This document shows, piece by piece, positions 1-11,420 of a stretch of 64,000 nucleotides of DNA. The DNA is from Artemia franciscana (lineage: Eukaryota > Arthropoda > Branchiopoda > Anostraca > Artemiidae), in contig NC_088883.1 of NCBI RefSeq assembly GCF_032884065.1, positions 27,231,355 to 27,295,354 on the forward strand, read 5' to 3'. Each line of letters begins with the position of its first letter. The first letter of the stretch is position 1. The notes under the pieces are model-generated. The model was not told the DNA's origin, ran no database searches, and saw only the letters and a list, made by a program, of their open reading frames with translations. The position numbers and the translations under genes were made by a program.

Positions 1-681
1 GAAGTAGGTGCAGTCTTACCATTAAATTTTCAACCGGAATTTTGTCAGTATAAGGTGCAAATTGCGAATCAGCTACGTTACAATAAAAGAAGAGGAGATT
101 TGCTTTCTGCCCTGAAAGATTAACTAAAGTAAAATAAAACTTTCTAAAACGTTTTTATCTTCAAATTTGCCAAGAATTTTAATGATCTTTCCCTCTATTA
201 TTGCCTAGAAAATTAGAAAGGATTTTCGAATAATAATGAAAGAGTGGCAAATTTTGTAACTATTCAAAGACGGCTTTCTATCTCTGGACTGCTAAATGCT
301 CTTAATTTTAACCAGCAAAATTGCCATTTTTGGCTGTTTGAAATTGAAATAAGTGCAGTCTTGCCATTAAATTTTCAACCGGAATTTTGACAGTATAAGG
401 TGCAAATTGCGAATCAGCTACGTTACGATAAAAGAAGAGGAGATTTGCTTTCTGCCCTGAAAGATTAACCAAAGTAAAATAAAACTTTCTAAAAACGTTT
501 TTATCTTCAAATATGCTAAAAATTTAAATGATCTTTCCCTCTATTATTGCCTAGAAAATTAGAAAGGATTTTCGACTAATAATGAAAAATTGGCACATTT
601 TGTAACTATTCAAAGACGGCTTTCTATCTCTGGACCGCTAAATGCTCTTATTTTTAACCAACAAACTTGCGATTTTTGGGA
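1..681. repeat. Tandem duplication, unit about 345 bp, two copies
   Basis: The block starting with GTGCAGTCTT at 8 recurs at 353, a period of 345. The copies differ by scattered substitutions and small indels, and similarity stops near 681. The left copy may begin before the window. No coding potential was recognised, and the short frame at 590-805 lies partly in the second copy and is not conserved in the first. Confidence 0.85.
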
Positions 682-689
682 AAGGTGCA

Positions 690-2840
690 TTTTACTTTTT
701 AGTGTATTTAGAAATATTTTTTTACTCTCTAGCCTACATGTCAAATGTTTGCACAGATTGTTGTTTACATGTATCTCCAATCTTGACTACCGCCAGGTGT
801 CTTAAGTAGGTACAATAATTAGTCGCTTTTGTTTTCTGGATGTCCTTTCCTTTTTCAATTTTGCTCATTATGACACATTTCATAACTATTCAAATCTATA
901 AATAAATAGCTTTTAAGACAATAACGCCTTTCCATATATGACTAGAAGGAAATTAAAAGGTAATAAAGGGTAAAGCTTTTAATTAAAACAGTGAGATTGA
1001 GCAAAAAATAATACAAACGCTTATTTATAATTACAAATACTAATTCATAATACAAATACTTATACAAATACAACAATTTATATACAATAGCATATAGCAG
1101 TTTTCCTGACTTGTGTTTTATTGTCTTACCAGGTTTGTATTAATTACAACTATAGTTTAACAAATAGAATTCCTTTTGTTTTTCTTTGTTATATAGTGAT
1201 TGGGGGTTAATTTCATCTTTTTGAGCTATCTTCTAATTTTCTAGTATATTTTAATTTGTTCTATCTCTTTTCTTTTCTTTCTCCTCTGCTGATAGCTTCC
1301 AAATTTAGATTGTTCTCGGTAGCGATTTTTTTTATACATTTGAACATATTTGAAAATAAGAGCTCATGAAAGTACCAAGGAGACTAAAAATGCAATACGA
1401 TTCTTTGAATTGATTAAGTAGAAACTACAAAGCCATTTACAACTTAAAAAATAAAAACCTCAATTTACCTCAAAAAGCAACATCCTCAAAAAGCTCAATT
1501 TTTAATGAAAAACGTACATATGTTGTTTTAACGGGTGCTAAGTTTGAAAATAAGGAATATGTTTAAAAAATCAGCAGAAAATGAGCGAAAAAAATATCAT
1601 CGTGGAATTATAGAAACTGTGACTTTCCTGATTGCTATAACAGAAGACAGACACTGCCATAAATCTAAATAATCATTAATATTGATAATATTAAAATTAT
1701 TCAAGAGTAAACCACGAATTATTAGTTAAGTGACTTACTGACAAAATCATTTTTATAAAAAGACCGACTAGGCTATCCTGTTCAGCTATGTTTATCCCTT
1801 CAGTTGGCTTGAAATATCAATAGAACCCTTATTTTCTCCTGATTTGAACAATATCGCACATTTATTGCTTAATTTTTACATACTCACGTTAGCCTATACT
1901 TGTTCATTAGCCCTATTGAACATGATGACTGTACCATTTATTGTTGTATTGCTCGATGACTACATGCTGGGTTGGACTTGTTTGTAATCAAGAAAAGTTT
2001 TCGCTTGTTTCTTTCTGCGTCTCAGTGTGGCAACACAGGATAGAATTTGATAATTCAAATTTCAAATTTGTTAATTTGATAATAACGGAAGATTTGATAA
2101 TTGTATAACAACTAAAGGAAAAATCGCCCAAAACCCCTGTTATCAGGTATGATTAGACCAAAGATGGAGCCAGGGGGCAAAAACTGTTTTACTTTGATTT
2201 CCAGCAATTAGATATTAGTGCAATTAGCAATTAGAATAGGTGTGTTCGCTATTTATGTTTTTTAATTTTTTTCCTGAATACTATCAGTGAATATACTAAA
2301 ACTTTATGTTTATATACCAATCAATGAACAAGAAAACAGGGGTGCTAATTGAGGGGGGTTGGGGACGGCAGTCCCTCTTTATTTCCGAAAATACCTTTTT
2401 TGTATCTTCACTAAAAAACTAAACAGAAACGTCTTCTCAGTCTTGATACAGGATGAGAGTATGTTCCTTATGAGAATTATGTGTGTGATTTCTTTTTTTT
2501 GCGTGTGTGGATCTTGATTATGTGATTTAATTAGCTAATTGAGCCACTGTGCACAGGTCGTTCGGCCTTCTAGTAGCGACAATATTTATTTCTTTGTTGT
2601 ATTATTATATAAATTGTTGAAAATAAGGTATCAATCAATCTCCTCTCCTCCTATATGTTTGTGACCTAGCATCCCATCAAGCAATTAAAAAGAAATTTCA
2701 GAATTGAATCATAAAATAAGGCAATAAAAAATTAAACTTAAATCCACTATTATTTCTAGTATTTCAAGTTCTCCTTATCTTCTTGTGGATGAAAGTATTG
2801 CTTTTAATCGGCATTTTGGTATTACCAATGTTGTTTTTAA
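690..2840. other. AT-rich intergenic stretch, nothing recognised
   Basis: Low GC, with many short A and T runs. I see no domain-bearing frame, RNA gene or clear transposon terminus. Confidence 0.5.
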
Positions 2841-2846
2841 ATCTTT

Positions 2847-2955
2847 TTATGCTCATCTGAAGCTTAGTGAAGCTTGTTATGCTCACGTGCAGCTTGTTAT
2901 ACTTATGTGAAGCATTGTGAAACTTGTTAATGCTCATGTGAAGCTTATTATGCTC
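2847..2955. repeat. Short degenerate tandem repeat (about 20-30 bp units)
   Basis: Variants of TGCTCATGTGAAGCTTGTTA recur four to five times just beyond the 3' end of the zinc-finger frame. On the minus strand they read as repetitive KLHMSIN-like peptides, which explains a 65-residue frame there that I do not consider a gene. Confidence 0.6.
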
Positions 2956-2981
2956 CTTCATTTTAAGCCTTTTTTTAAAAT

Positions 2982-3959
2982 TTAATCACTAGCATGAGTT
3001 TTTTCGTGAATAGTTAATGCACCCTTTTCAATAAACCTTTTCTTACATATATGACACCTGTAAGGCTTCTCACCACTGTGAATCTTAAGATGTTTCGTCA
3101 AAATAAACTTTACAGCAAAGGCCTTCTGGCAAAAATCACATTCATAACGTTTCTCCCCAGTGTGAGTTCTCTGATGTACATACAGATTCGATTTCCTAGC
3201 AAAGCTCTTGTGGCATATATCACATTTGTGCTGCTTCTCACCCAGGTGACTTCTTTGGTGTTCAGAAAAGTTGGACCTTCTAGAAAAGGTTTTCCCACAT
3301 GTCTCGCATTGGTAGGGTTTTTCACCAGTATGAATTCTTAAGTGGTTTGTTAGTGAAAATTTCTTAGAAAAATTTCTATTGCAAATTTTGCACAAATATG
3401 GTTTGTCACCATTATGAATTCTCATATGGGACGTCATTACACTCTTTACCGAGAAGTTTTGCATACATATTGGACAACAATATGGTTTTTCTTTTGAATG
3501 AATTCTTTGATGTACATTCAAATTTGATTTTTGAGAGAACAATTTTTGACATGTTTCACATTTGTAAAACTTTTTTTGACTTTTTGTCCCAGTTCTAATT
3601 TCATCTATAACACCATCCGGAAATTCCTTAAGTATAACAATGGGTAGTATGTTTTCCACACCGCTTTGTGTTACATCTTCGTCACAGTAGTCACAAGAGA
3701 TCACTTCTGGTTTGGTAGAAGTCAAGCTCTGGTGATGGTGCATTTCATGTAAACTTTTTTCACTTGGTTCCTCAATTGAGTCTACTTCCTGCTTCACAGA
3801 AGTAGTTTTAAGATGCCCTTGGGCAGAATGACCATTACCTAAAAGCAGAGAGATCTTGGCATCTAAAATGGCAAAAACAAAATAAAAAGTCGCTGACACA
3901 TCGCAGCCTTTTTGCGAGTCGTTTTGAGCATAGGCAGACAGAGAGATCACTTGCACCAA
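2982..3959 (-). CDS. C2H2 zinc-finger protein, seven fingers
   Basis: A 325-residue frame with seven consecutive C2H2 fingers (C-x2-C-x12-H-x3-H) filling about residues 133 to 322, joined by TGEKP-type linkers (IHTGEKPYQC, TGEKRYEC, SGEKPYRC). This is the classical KRAB-less/ZAD-less DNA-binding architecture, so the product is probably a sequence-specific nuclear transcription regulator. The N-terminal 130 residues are acidic and unrecognised, and no ZAD or BTB domain is visible. The start is uncertain. On the minus strand a pyrimidine tract ending in AG lies at 3852-3839 (CTCTCTGCTTTTAG), and another AG follows a T-rich tract just upstream, so the first 40 or so residues could be intron read-through. 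The finger region itself is unbroken. Orthology cannot be assigned from fingers alone. Confidence 0.88.
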   Translation of the reverse strand: MVQVISLSAYAQNDSQKGCDVSATFYFVFAILDAKISLLLGNGHSAQGHLKTTSVKQEVDSIEEPSEKSLHEMHHHQSLTSTKPEVISCDYCDEDVTQSGVENILPIVILKEFPDGVIDEIRTGTKSQKKFYKCETCQKLFSQKSNLNVHQRIHSKEKPYCCPICMQNFSVKSVMTSHMRIHNGDKPYLCKICNRNFSKKFSLTNHLRIHTGEKPYQCETCGKTFSRRSNFSEHQRSHLGEKQHKCDICHKSFARKSNLYVHQRTHTGEKRYECDFCQKAFAVKFILTKHLKIHSGEKPYRCHICKKRFIEKGALTIHEKTHASD

Positions 3960-4019
3960 ATATCTGGATTCAAAAATTTTTCGCTTGTTTTACTGGCTTA
4001 ATTTTTTTTTACAAAAGAA

Positions 4020-4065
4020 CCAATCAGATTTGGAGAAAATGAAGTTGTTTGTCTCTCACTTCCTT
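4020..4065 (-). promoter_or_regulatory. Possible CCAAT (NF-Y) and ETS-like motifs upstream of the zinc-finger gene
   Basis: A CCAATCAG motif (4020-4027, on the plus strand, so inverted relative to the gene) and AAGGAAGTG on the minus strand (4057-4065) lie 60-105 bp upstream of the first ATG. Both resemble common TATA-less promoter elements. Matches this short can arise by chance, and no transcription start can be seen. Confidence 0.3.
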
Positions 4066-5286
4066 GTCTATCTGCATTTGTTGATCCAGCATTAATTAAT
4101 ACAGTTTTTAAAAGGCGGGGCATTTTCTCTCCAGAAATAAGAATAACGTGATTACAAAATAAACCGCTTTGTGTGTGACAACCCTTTTATGGGTGACACA
4201 AAAATAAACTAGTATAAGCTAACTAAACTAACTAAATAAAATCACTAATATAAACTTTACAAAAATAAACTAACTAAAATAAATCCAGGGGGACCAGGAG
4301 ATCCCCCTAGATTTGTTTGGCACCCTCATTCCTTGTTTTTTTTCTGTTTTTCACTCTTTTTAAAATAAATTTCCAAGTTTGGTCAATTATTGGCATCTTT
4401 TCACATTCCCCCCCCCCCAAATTTGATTATTGGTGCCCTTGTCGTGAGTAGATTGGGGTGCAGAAGGAGCGTGTGCAGCAGTGTTGACCTTAGGCTGGTT
4501 GGTGCTGAAAATTGTTGTCAGTTCGTTTTAGTTAGTAACAGCTGTAAATAAATAACAGCTGCATAAGCCAGTAGGAACAATAATTGATAGACATATTGAT
4601 GACCTAAGACTTAACCCTCTTCCTCATTTGAAATGAGAGCCTGAATAAGGGTGCTGTGGGGTAATAAATTCTTTCTTGTTCCAGAAAATATTTTTTTGTA
4701 ATAAAACATTTTATTTTGTTCCAATTGGCACAAATGGTGGAGAGGTGGAGGTGGACGATCATTTGTTATTGCTAAAAATCCATTCTCCTCTTAATAATAT
4801 TTATTGCTTAGGAATGGGGCAATAGTACAAGGAATAGGGTGATACTGAATGTGAGGATAGTGTTGGTACTGCAGTTAATGCAACTGCTCTGAATGGCGCT
4901 ATAAAGAGTACTACTTTTAATGCACATTAAAACCAAATCAAGAAATTACTCAGACGAGAAATTAACTCAAATAAGAAGTTGAACCTAAATTAAACAAAAA
5001 AAGAGCAAGTGAAAGTAAATAGAAAGTACGGAAAGTAAAGCCTTGGGGTTGCAGCCAACTCTTATTTTGGATAATTTCTGTACGAGTTGATTTTTAATTC
5101 ATTAGACTAGTCATTTCTGTTTTTATTTGTTTAATTTCTTCACTCATATTATTTTCTGTTAAAAATGATGCAAAGATTCTCTATGCTAGGAATAATTCCT
5201 GATTTATTATTCCTAAGATTTCTAACATTCTAAAAAAACTGTGGTATAATATAGAACAGAATTAAAAAGCTTTTGACAACTTAGGA
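4066..5286. other. Intergenic stretch, nothing recognised
   Basis: AT-rich with a run of C (near 4,408) and short TAAACTAACTAAA-type repeats near 4,200-4,290. No supported gene. Confidence 0.4.
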
Positions 5287-5751
5287 GTGAAGGAGGATTT
5301 TAGAGGCAGTACTAAAAGGATTAAAAAATAATAAGGCCTAAGATGCTCATAGTGTCGTAAATGTGTTCTTGAAATAATGCGGTTGCAAGAATAGCGATAA
5401 ATTACTGACGATTGCGAATACGGTTTTTGAAAAAGCGAAGTACCAGGTTATTTTAGGAAACCTCAATTAGACCCCTTAACAAAAAAGGCGATATGAGTGA
5501 GTTTGGCAATTACAGAAGCATTTGGTTGATTTCTATAGGCAGAATATTGCTTAGCATGAAGCAACTTATTAGACTTAGAGATGCTACAGATGAAGTTTTA
5601 AGAGAATAATGGTTTGATTTTAGGGAGGGGAGAGCGCGTGGTAGGGTTGGGAGGATTTTAGGGAGGGAAGGGGGAGAGGTCGTCCATATTTTTTCTCTTA
5701 GATCAGTAATTGAGAAGCGTCTGAATCATCCAACTCCTTTAGTCCTCAGTA
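5287..5751 (+). mobile_element. RTE-like LINE relic, N-terminal reverse transcriptase part
   Basis: Nucleotide-level similarity to the better preserved minus-strand copy at 15.2-17.2 kb. It covers the stretch before the RT palm through the GFRKGRG and IIEKS region, with many stop codons and frameshifts. The similarity breaks at about 5,751 and resumes at about 7,418 at the equivalent RT position, so this was one element split by an insertion. Confidence 0.75.
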
Positions 5752-7412
5752 GTGGCATCGTTTGGCGAGGGGAGGGCGGGGGGTACTCCCCCCAATAATT
5801 TGAAAAAAACTATCATTTATTAATTAATATAAACTAAATTTTTGTTTAATTGATCCATGCTCTTTTTAATACAAAAGAGCGCGGAAAAACAGAGGTCCTT
5901 ATAAATGTTCCACAATATCATTTATGCAAATATAACACCGTTAAAACCTTACCATCTAGGTTGCAGCGGAAGTTGCAGCCTAGTAATGAGTAAACCAGTT
6001 TGCGACTTCAAATGTGGGAAAAATTTACAGTGGAGGAGAATTTCCGCATGGATGGGTTTTTTTTTCCAGCAGAAATTTGTTCACATAGTTTTTTCATTGG
6101 ACAAGACCCTTTTTTGTTATTTTCATTTTAAAAACGGAAAATCAACCTAAAGTGTACTTTTTGGGTACCATATGGCACTTTGTCATTGCCTTATTAACTT
6201 GAATTTATAAAATCATATAAAAATTTTACTATAAAAAAAATTATAAATGAGCCCATCATTAGCACTCTATGATGTCCATGAGTCCAACCCAGCCTTTCCA
6301 TTCCAAAAATGTTAAATTGCGCTTTTAGGGTACCATACGACACTTTATGACGACTTAATTGAGTGTAATTTATAAAGAAACGATAAGATATGAGATTTAG
6401 CTTTTAAATAAGCCTCCAGTGCCTTGATAGCAAAAAAACAAAAAAAAAGAAGACATATCCCTACTGCTCATGTAAAAAAATGAAATTTTTTGTTGTTCAA
6501 GGAGGGGGGGCTAGGATAATGTTTCTCTACAAGGTTTCGATAATGAAATTTATATTGTTTTGATGTTATATTAAATTATCTACTTTTTGATTTGCTCACA
6601 CACCGTTTGCAAATCACATGCAACTGAATAGCGCAATATACGGTGTTTGTTAGAATAGCGCTTGGTCCAACTATGAGATTGAGTATCCTGTGCTGGGTGT
6701 GGGGGTTAGGGAAACTAGAGGAGGGATAGGTACAGCAACATTAGTGGTGAAGCTGGCTGAAGAAAAGCCGAATGTATACGACATTCACCTTCACCAAAAC
6801 CGAAAGCTTATTTACACTATACTACTGTCCCCTGTAGCAACTCATTGCTGATAATTTTATATTTTATATATTTATATATATAAAATTATATTTTTGATAT
6901 AATATAAAAATATATTTATTTCTTATGTAACTATATTTTTTTATATATAAATTGTATTTTTCATATAATTATATATTATATTTTTTATATATTTTTATGC
7001 TGATAATTTTATATTTATGATAAATTTTAGAAATAAGCCAATCACCAGTAGTAAATTTTATATTTGTTAAATGTGTGTTTATTGTTTATCATATATTGCG
7101 TAATACTTTGAATATAACCGAGTAGCGTCTTTGCCAAATAGTAACTTTTCTTCATACCGCTTGAAGAAAAATGTGCCATTGAAGACTTAGGGTGGCACAC
7201 GCCACCTTTACTTTTTTTCATTAGATGTTCAGTATCAATTCTAAAATAATATACCCAAATAAGTTTTTAGACATCTTGAAAATACATTTAGGCTTGTGTA
7301 TTTCACAAATGTTCCAACACCCTTTTCCCATGAAGGATATCCCATACCCTTTGACTTCCCGGATGTGGACCTTGCCCCCACCCCTCCCCAGTAAAATTCT
7401 AAAGCTACACTC
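5752..7412. mobile_element. Decayed hAT-like DNA transposon inserted in the LINE relic
   Basis: A 1.66-kb block interrupts an RT sequence that is continuous in the 15-17 kb copy. The flanks GTCCTCAG (left) and ATCATCAG (right) agree at 6 of 8 positions, as for an old 8-bp target duplication. The ends (TAGTGGCATCG, and CAGGAGTGTAG read inward on the minus strand) resemble degenerate CAGTGGCGTAG termini. No transposase frame survives. Positions 6,850-7,000 are almost pure A/T. A shared motif (TTGTTGTTCAAGGAGG at 6,489) recurs inverted near 29,085. Confidence 0.45.
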
Positions 7413-7417
7413 CTGAT

Positions 7418-8002
7418 CATCAGTTTTATAAGTTATGAACAGGCATCCGATTCAGACGGCAGGAAATCTCCAATAACGAGCCTGTCCTTGTATGGTATAC
7501 CAGATAATTAAATTAAAGTAATTAGCGCTATCTATGAAAATGATACTGCTGTGGTTAAGGTAGAGGGTGAGGTTAGAAGTTGCCTTGATGTGGAGGGAAT
7601 CAGGATTTAAGTAGGTTTGTGTCATACCCCTTTTTCTAAGGAATATTTGCTGGACTTTATCCTATGGAACACAGAAAAGGTTATGGGAAAACATGGAATC
7701 AAATGGGAAGCCAAAACTTTCCTAGATTTAGGTAACATAAATGATTTGAATTCTTTCGACAATAATGTTAGCAAAATGGATGAGTTTTTTGAGGTTTTGA
7801 AAGTTTAGAGAGGAAGAATAGGTATGAAAATTAATGCTAAGGAGACCTCGTCAATTCGGCTAGGAGTAATTGGGGATAAAGAGCTGATGTTAGATAACGT
7901 GAAAATTGGTCAAGTGGAGCTTGACCAATGTAAGCTTGTCAAGTGGAGCTTGACCAATGATCAGGTAAGCTTCACTTTCCTGAGTAGTATCAAGATATTA
8001 CG
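7418..8002 (+). mobile_element. RTE-like LINE relic, central reverse transcriptase part
   Basis: It resumes the element of 5,287-5,751. Readable remnants include YGIPDN, a KVISAIYENDTA-like stretch, GKHGIKWEAKT, NVSKMDEFFEVL and KINAKETSSIRLGV, which match the 15-17 kb copy. The catalytic YADD block is degraded to NINDL. It carries stops and frameshifts. A short direct duplication of AAGTGGAGCTTGACCAATG lies at 7,910-7,960. Confidence 0.8.
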
Positions 8003-8227
8003 TATGAAAACAAAGAAAGGGAATAAAAAATGAAAAGAGAAAAAACAAATAGGTGAAAAAACGAGGATTTTATCAGCCAGTAGCTAAATATGAAAAACAA
8101 GCAAATATTTCGACAAGGACCTCCGCCAAGTCGTCCGCAAAAAAAAAGAAAACAAAGAAGAAAACAACAGCAAAATCTAACCTTTATAAGTGAACTACAC
8201 GAGAGGAAGAAAGACACATTTGCTGGA
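8003..8227. other. Purine-rich insertion between LINE relic parts
   Basis: An A/G-rich block of about 225 bp separates two LINE segments that are nearly adjacent in the intact copy. No termini or coding capacity recognised. Confidence 0.35.
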
Positions 8228-8612
8228 TGCAGCAAAGATGTAAAAAGCAGAATAGCCAGGTTATAAAAAGAAGATGTATAAAATAGAAGATGTAAAAAGC
8301 AGAATAGCCAATTCACAGGAAGTTATTACATGGTAGAAACGGTTGGAAGAATAGGAAGGTAAGCCTACTAACTAAGATCAGAAGATTGAGAGTCATGGTA
8401 ATAACAGAGGGTTAAGCACAGTTCTGAAACGCGAGAACTTGAAAATACGGAGAAAAATAAGAAATAACGGAAACTGAAAATAACAGAGGACTCATTAGAT
8501 ATTTTTCAGAGGAATTGTCTAAGGGTTCTTGTGGGTATCCATTTGATTGACCGTATTTCAAACAATAAGCCCTACAAAAAAATATGGTTCTATCCTGCTT
8601 TCTAGGGCTACG
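8228..8612 (+). mobile_element. RTE-like LINE relic, post-RT domain
   Basis: Matches the segment from KSRIAKAQ through LDVFQRNCLR and SRLYEKCG of the 15-17 kb element, with frameshifts. A 40-bp direct repeat of AGATGTAAAAAGCAGAATAG occurs inside it (8,232 and 8,287). Its 3' part forms the first unit of the tandem array that follows. Confidence 0.75.
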
Positions 8613-9345
8613 ATCATGTGCGTAGGGAAGAAGGGGGGGGGGTTGGACAGCTAGCCACTAGAACTTCAAACTTACACTAGGTATTTACGAGCACTTTTCG
8701 TATGTTGGAATACAAAATACTTATACAGAGGAATTGTCTACAGATTCTTGCGGGTACCCATTTGACTGACCGTATTTCAAACAATAAGCTATACAAAAAA
8801 ATATGGTTCTATCCTGCTTTCTAGGGCTACGATCATGTGCGTAGGGAAGAGGGGGAGGGGGCAGCTGGTCCACCAGAACTTCAAACTTACACTAGGTATT
8901 TACGAGCACTTTTCGTATGTTAGAATACGAAATACTTTTCCAGAGGATTTGGGTACGGATTCTTGTGGGTACCCATCTGACTGACCGTATTTCAAACGTT
9001 AAGCTCTACTAAAAAATATGGTTCTATCCTGCTTTCTAGGGCTACGATCATGTGCGTAGGGAAGGGAGGGGGAGCAGCTGGTCGACTAGAACTTCAAACT
9101 TACACTGGGTATTTACAAGCACTTTTCATATGTTAGAATACGAAATACTTTTCCAGAGAAATTCTCTACGGATTCTTGTGGGTATCCATCTGACTGACTG
9201 TATTTCAAATAATAAGCTCTACAAAAAAAATGTGGTTCTATCCTGTTTTCTAGGGCTACTATCATGGGCGTAGGGAAGGGGGCAGTTGACCCACTAGAGC
9301 TTCAAACTTACACTAGGTATTAACGAGCATTTTTTGTATGTTAGA
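8505..9345. repeat. Tandem array, about 215-bp unit, four copies, including LINE sequence
   Basis: The motif CAGAGGAATTGTCT or a close variant starts at 8507, 8726, 8941 and 9154 (periods 219, 215, 213). Each unit has about 110 bp from the post-RT domain of the RTE-like LINE followed by about 100 bp of unrelated sequence containing GTGCGTAGGGAAG and a G-rich run. The 73-residue frame at 9,052-9,273 comes from the array and is not a gene. Confidence 0.85.
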
Positions 9346-9914
9346 ATTTTCCTGTTGGATATTCACTGGTAGGTGGTTGAAAAAGCTGGAGATAAACAAA
9401 AATTTCCAAATATCATTTTAGGATATAGATGTTCAATATTCATTTTGGTCCAATATATAGATACGTCAATTTTGATATTTAATATCACCCAACTTTAAAC
9501 TTTTGATTTGAATTCTTAGAACAAGAAGCTGTAATCTAACAATAACGTGATTTCTGTCAAATCCCTTTTAGGGCGGTTACGTTTCCCGGAAATTGGAAGT
9601 AGGACATTGGAAGTAGGAAGTAGTAGCATTGGAAATTGGAAGTAGGGTTTATTATATTATAGTATTGCGAAAGATAATAAGAGTATAGCAATCCAAGATG
9701 ATTAATGCTGAAGCTAATTGACGATTTACGATTTCAGTTTTTTGTGATTATTACTGAATAAAGATTTGAAAAGGTAAGATAGAACTGCTGGCGATGTGAG
9801 GTTTTGTGAACTGCCATTATAACTTCAGCTCCCCCTTACATCACAGAATTGGCTGAACACCCCCCCCAAACCCAGACAAGATGTCACCCACGCCCTTAGC
9901 TACGATGAGACAAA
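9346..9914. other. Unannotated stretch between LINE pieces
   Basis: Contains a short imperfect repeat of GGAAGTAGGA-type words at 9,590-9,650 and a C-run at 9,860. No gene or terminus recognised. Confidence 0.35.
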
Positions 9915-10272
9915 GGTGGAATTTTAGGTACTCGTTTGATTGACTGCATATATAATAGTAAGTTGTATGAAAAATACCATTTGGTCCCGTTTTCTAGAGC
10001 GATAATGAAAGAAAGAATCAGATAGCCAGGCCATGTTTATGGATGAAGAATGACAGATTGTCAAATATTGTGCTTTTTGACCTTCCATCTGAGGCCAAAA
10101 GAAAAGCATCTCGTCCCTGAATGTGGGGGGAATAGGTGATAAGGAATGACTTGAATTTTATGAGATGGAGATCAGAATGAAGCTTTGAACAGATCGGGTG
10201 AAGGAGGAGAATGCTCAGCTGTGTTTGCTTCCGGTGTCTTGGTTCTCCGACAAGTTGTTGGTAGTAGTAGCA
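9915..10272 (+). mobile_element. 3' end of an RTE-like LINE relic with GTA tail
   Basis: Matches the C-terminal region of the 15-17 kb element (GTRLTD, NSKLYEKY, AIMKER, GHV and RMTD remnants) to its end. The similarity closes at GTTGGTAGTAGTAG, the same trinucleotide tail as the intact copy, which marks the true 3' end. Internal stops are present. It is probably the tail of the element beginning at 5,287, although the array at 8.5-9.3 kb complicates the join. Confidence 0.75.
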
Positions 10273-10427
10273 GTCAAAATAATACAAAGATAATACTAAA
10301 TAAAAAAGTGGAACTAAGACTAAATAGCTAAGAATAAATAAAAAAGAACAAGAAAACAAAAAGTACATGAAAAAGGATTCCCTGTACTGAGAATAATTTC
10401 TTATACTAATAGTTATACAAATTTTTC

Positions 10428-10895
10428 TTAGTATTCTAGGAGTAATTTTTGACTGCTCTATCTCTAGCCTCCTTCATTCAGAACACACAGCAAGAGTAGA
10501 AATGTAAAGTTTTTAGCATTTTTTTTTATTCTATATTTTTTTATTATAATATAGTTTTTTTATGATTTGTTTAATTTTTTATTTTAATTTTAAATTTTAA
10601 CAAGGTAAAAATTTTTTTTAATATTCTAGGAGTAATTTTTGACTGCTCTATCTCTAGCCTTCTTCATTCAGAACATACAGCAAGAGTAGACATGTAAAGT
10701 TTTTAGAATTTTTTTTTATTTTATATTTTTTTTTATTAATAATATAATTTTACATGATTTTTTTAATTTTTTTATTTTAATTTTTAATTTTAATAAGGTA
10801 AATTTTTTTTTAATATTCTAGGAGCAATTTTTGACTGCTCTATCTCTAGTCTCCTTCATTCAGAACATACAGCAAGAGTAGATATGTAAATATTT
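10428..10895. repeat. Tandem repeat, about 192-bp unit, 2.4 copies
   Basis: TTCTAGGAG followed by TTTTTGACTGCTCTATC begins at 10433, 10624 and 10816 (periods 191 and 192). The units alternate a conserved 75-bp block with an A/T-only block. No coding potential. Confidence 0.9.
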
Positions 10896-11127
10896 AGTAT
10901 GGAAGGGGTAAAAGAGCAGATTAAGAAAAAACAGCTGAAGCATCAGACACGCATTAATAGGCACATTCTAATCAGAAAGAAGAGTCTACAAGACCTATAT
11001 TTCAAGACTCCAGGGGAGGAGGGGGAATTAATTTCAATGATGCTTGTTACTAGAGCCCCCTTCCATGCATAATGCTTCTGACTGTAGTTTCAAATGCAAC
11101 AAATACTCTAAATTTAAGATTATCAAA

Positions 11128-11420
11128 CAGTTCGTGGTAACGAACTGTAGTAAGGAGCGACCCGGCTCAATAGTAACCAAAACTCTAAAAAATGGAATTT
11201 TGGTACCAATAGTTACATCAAAAGAATTGCATTTTAATCCTGAGTTTAAATATATTAGTTTCATCAAGTTTAGCTTTACCCATAAAAATTTACGAGCTTT
11301 TTTACTGTTTTAAAAAGTAGAATTAAGGGCGTTCAGGAGGAAAAGTCTCTTTCATATACGGAGTAATTTCTGTTCGTTTGAACTTACTTTCAGTTAAAAA
11401 ACTTGTTTTTTTTATATTTA
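11128..11420 (+). mobile_element. Fragment of the dispersed GTTCGTGGTAACGAAC repeat family
   Basis: Opens with the palindrome CAGTTCGTGGTAACGAACTG and then AGTAAGGAGCGACCCGG, words also found near 25,358-25,405 (inverted) and 53,866 (same orientation). The right half (from about 11,300) matches the ATACGGAGTAATTTCTGTTC block of the 23.7-25.4 kb copy. The element looks internally deleted. Frames across it on either strand are not genes. Confidence 0.75.

Noticed and set aside
3051-3598. Plus-strand frames opposite the zinc-finger gene
   Set aside because: Shadows of the finger-coding repeats. Residues are complements of C2H2 codons with no domain.
6850-7000. AT-only block as a replication origin or matrix-attachment site
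   Set aside because: Composition alone cannot support this, and the block lies inside a decayed transposon.
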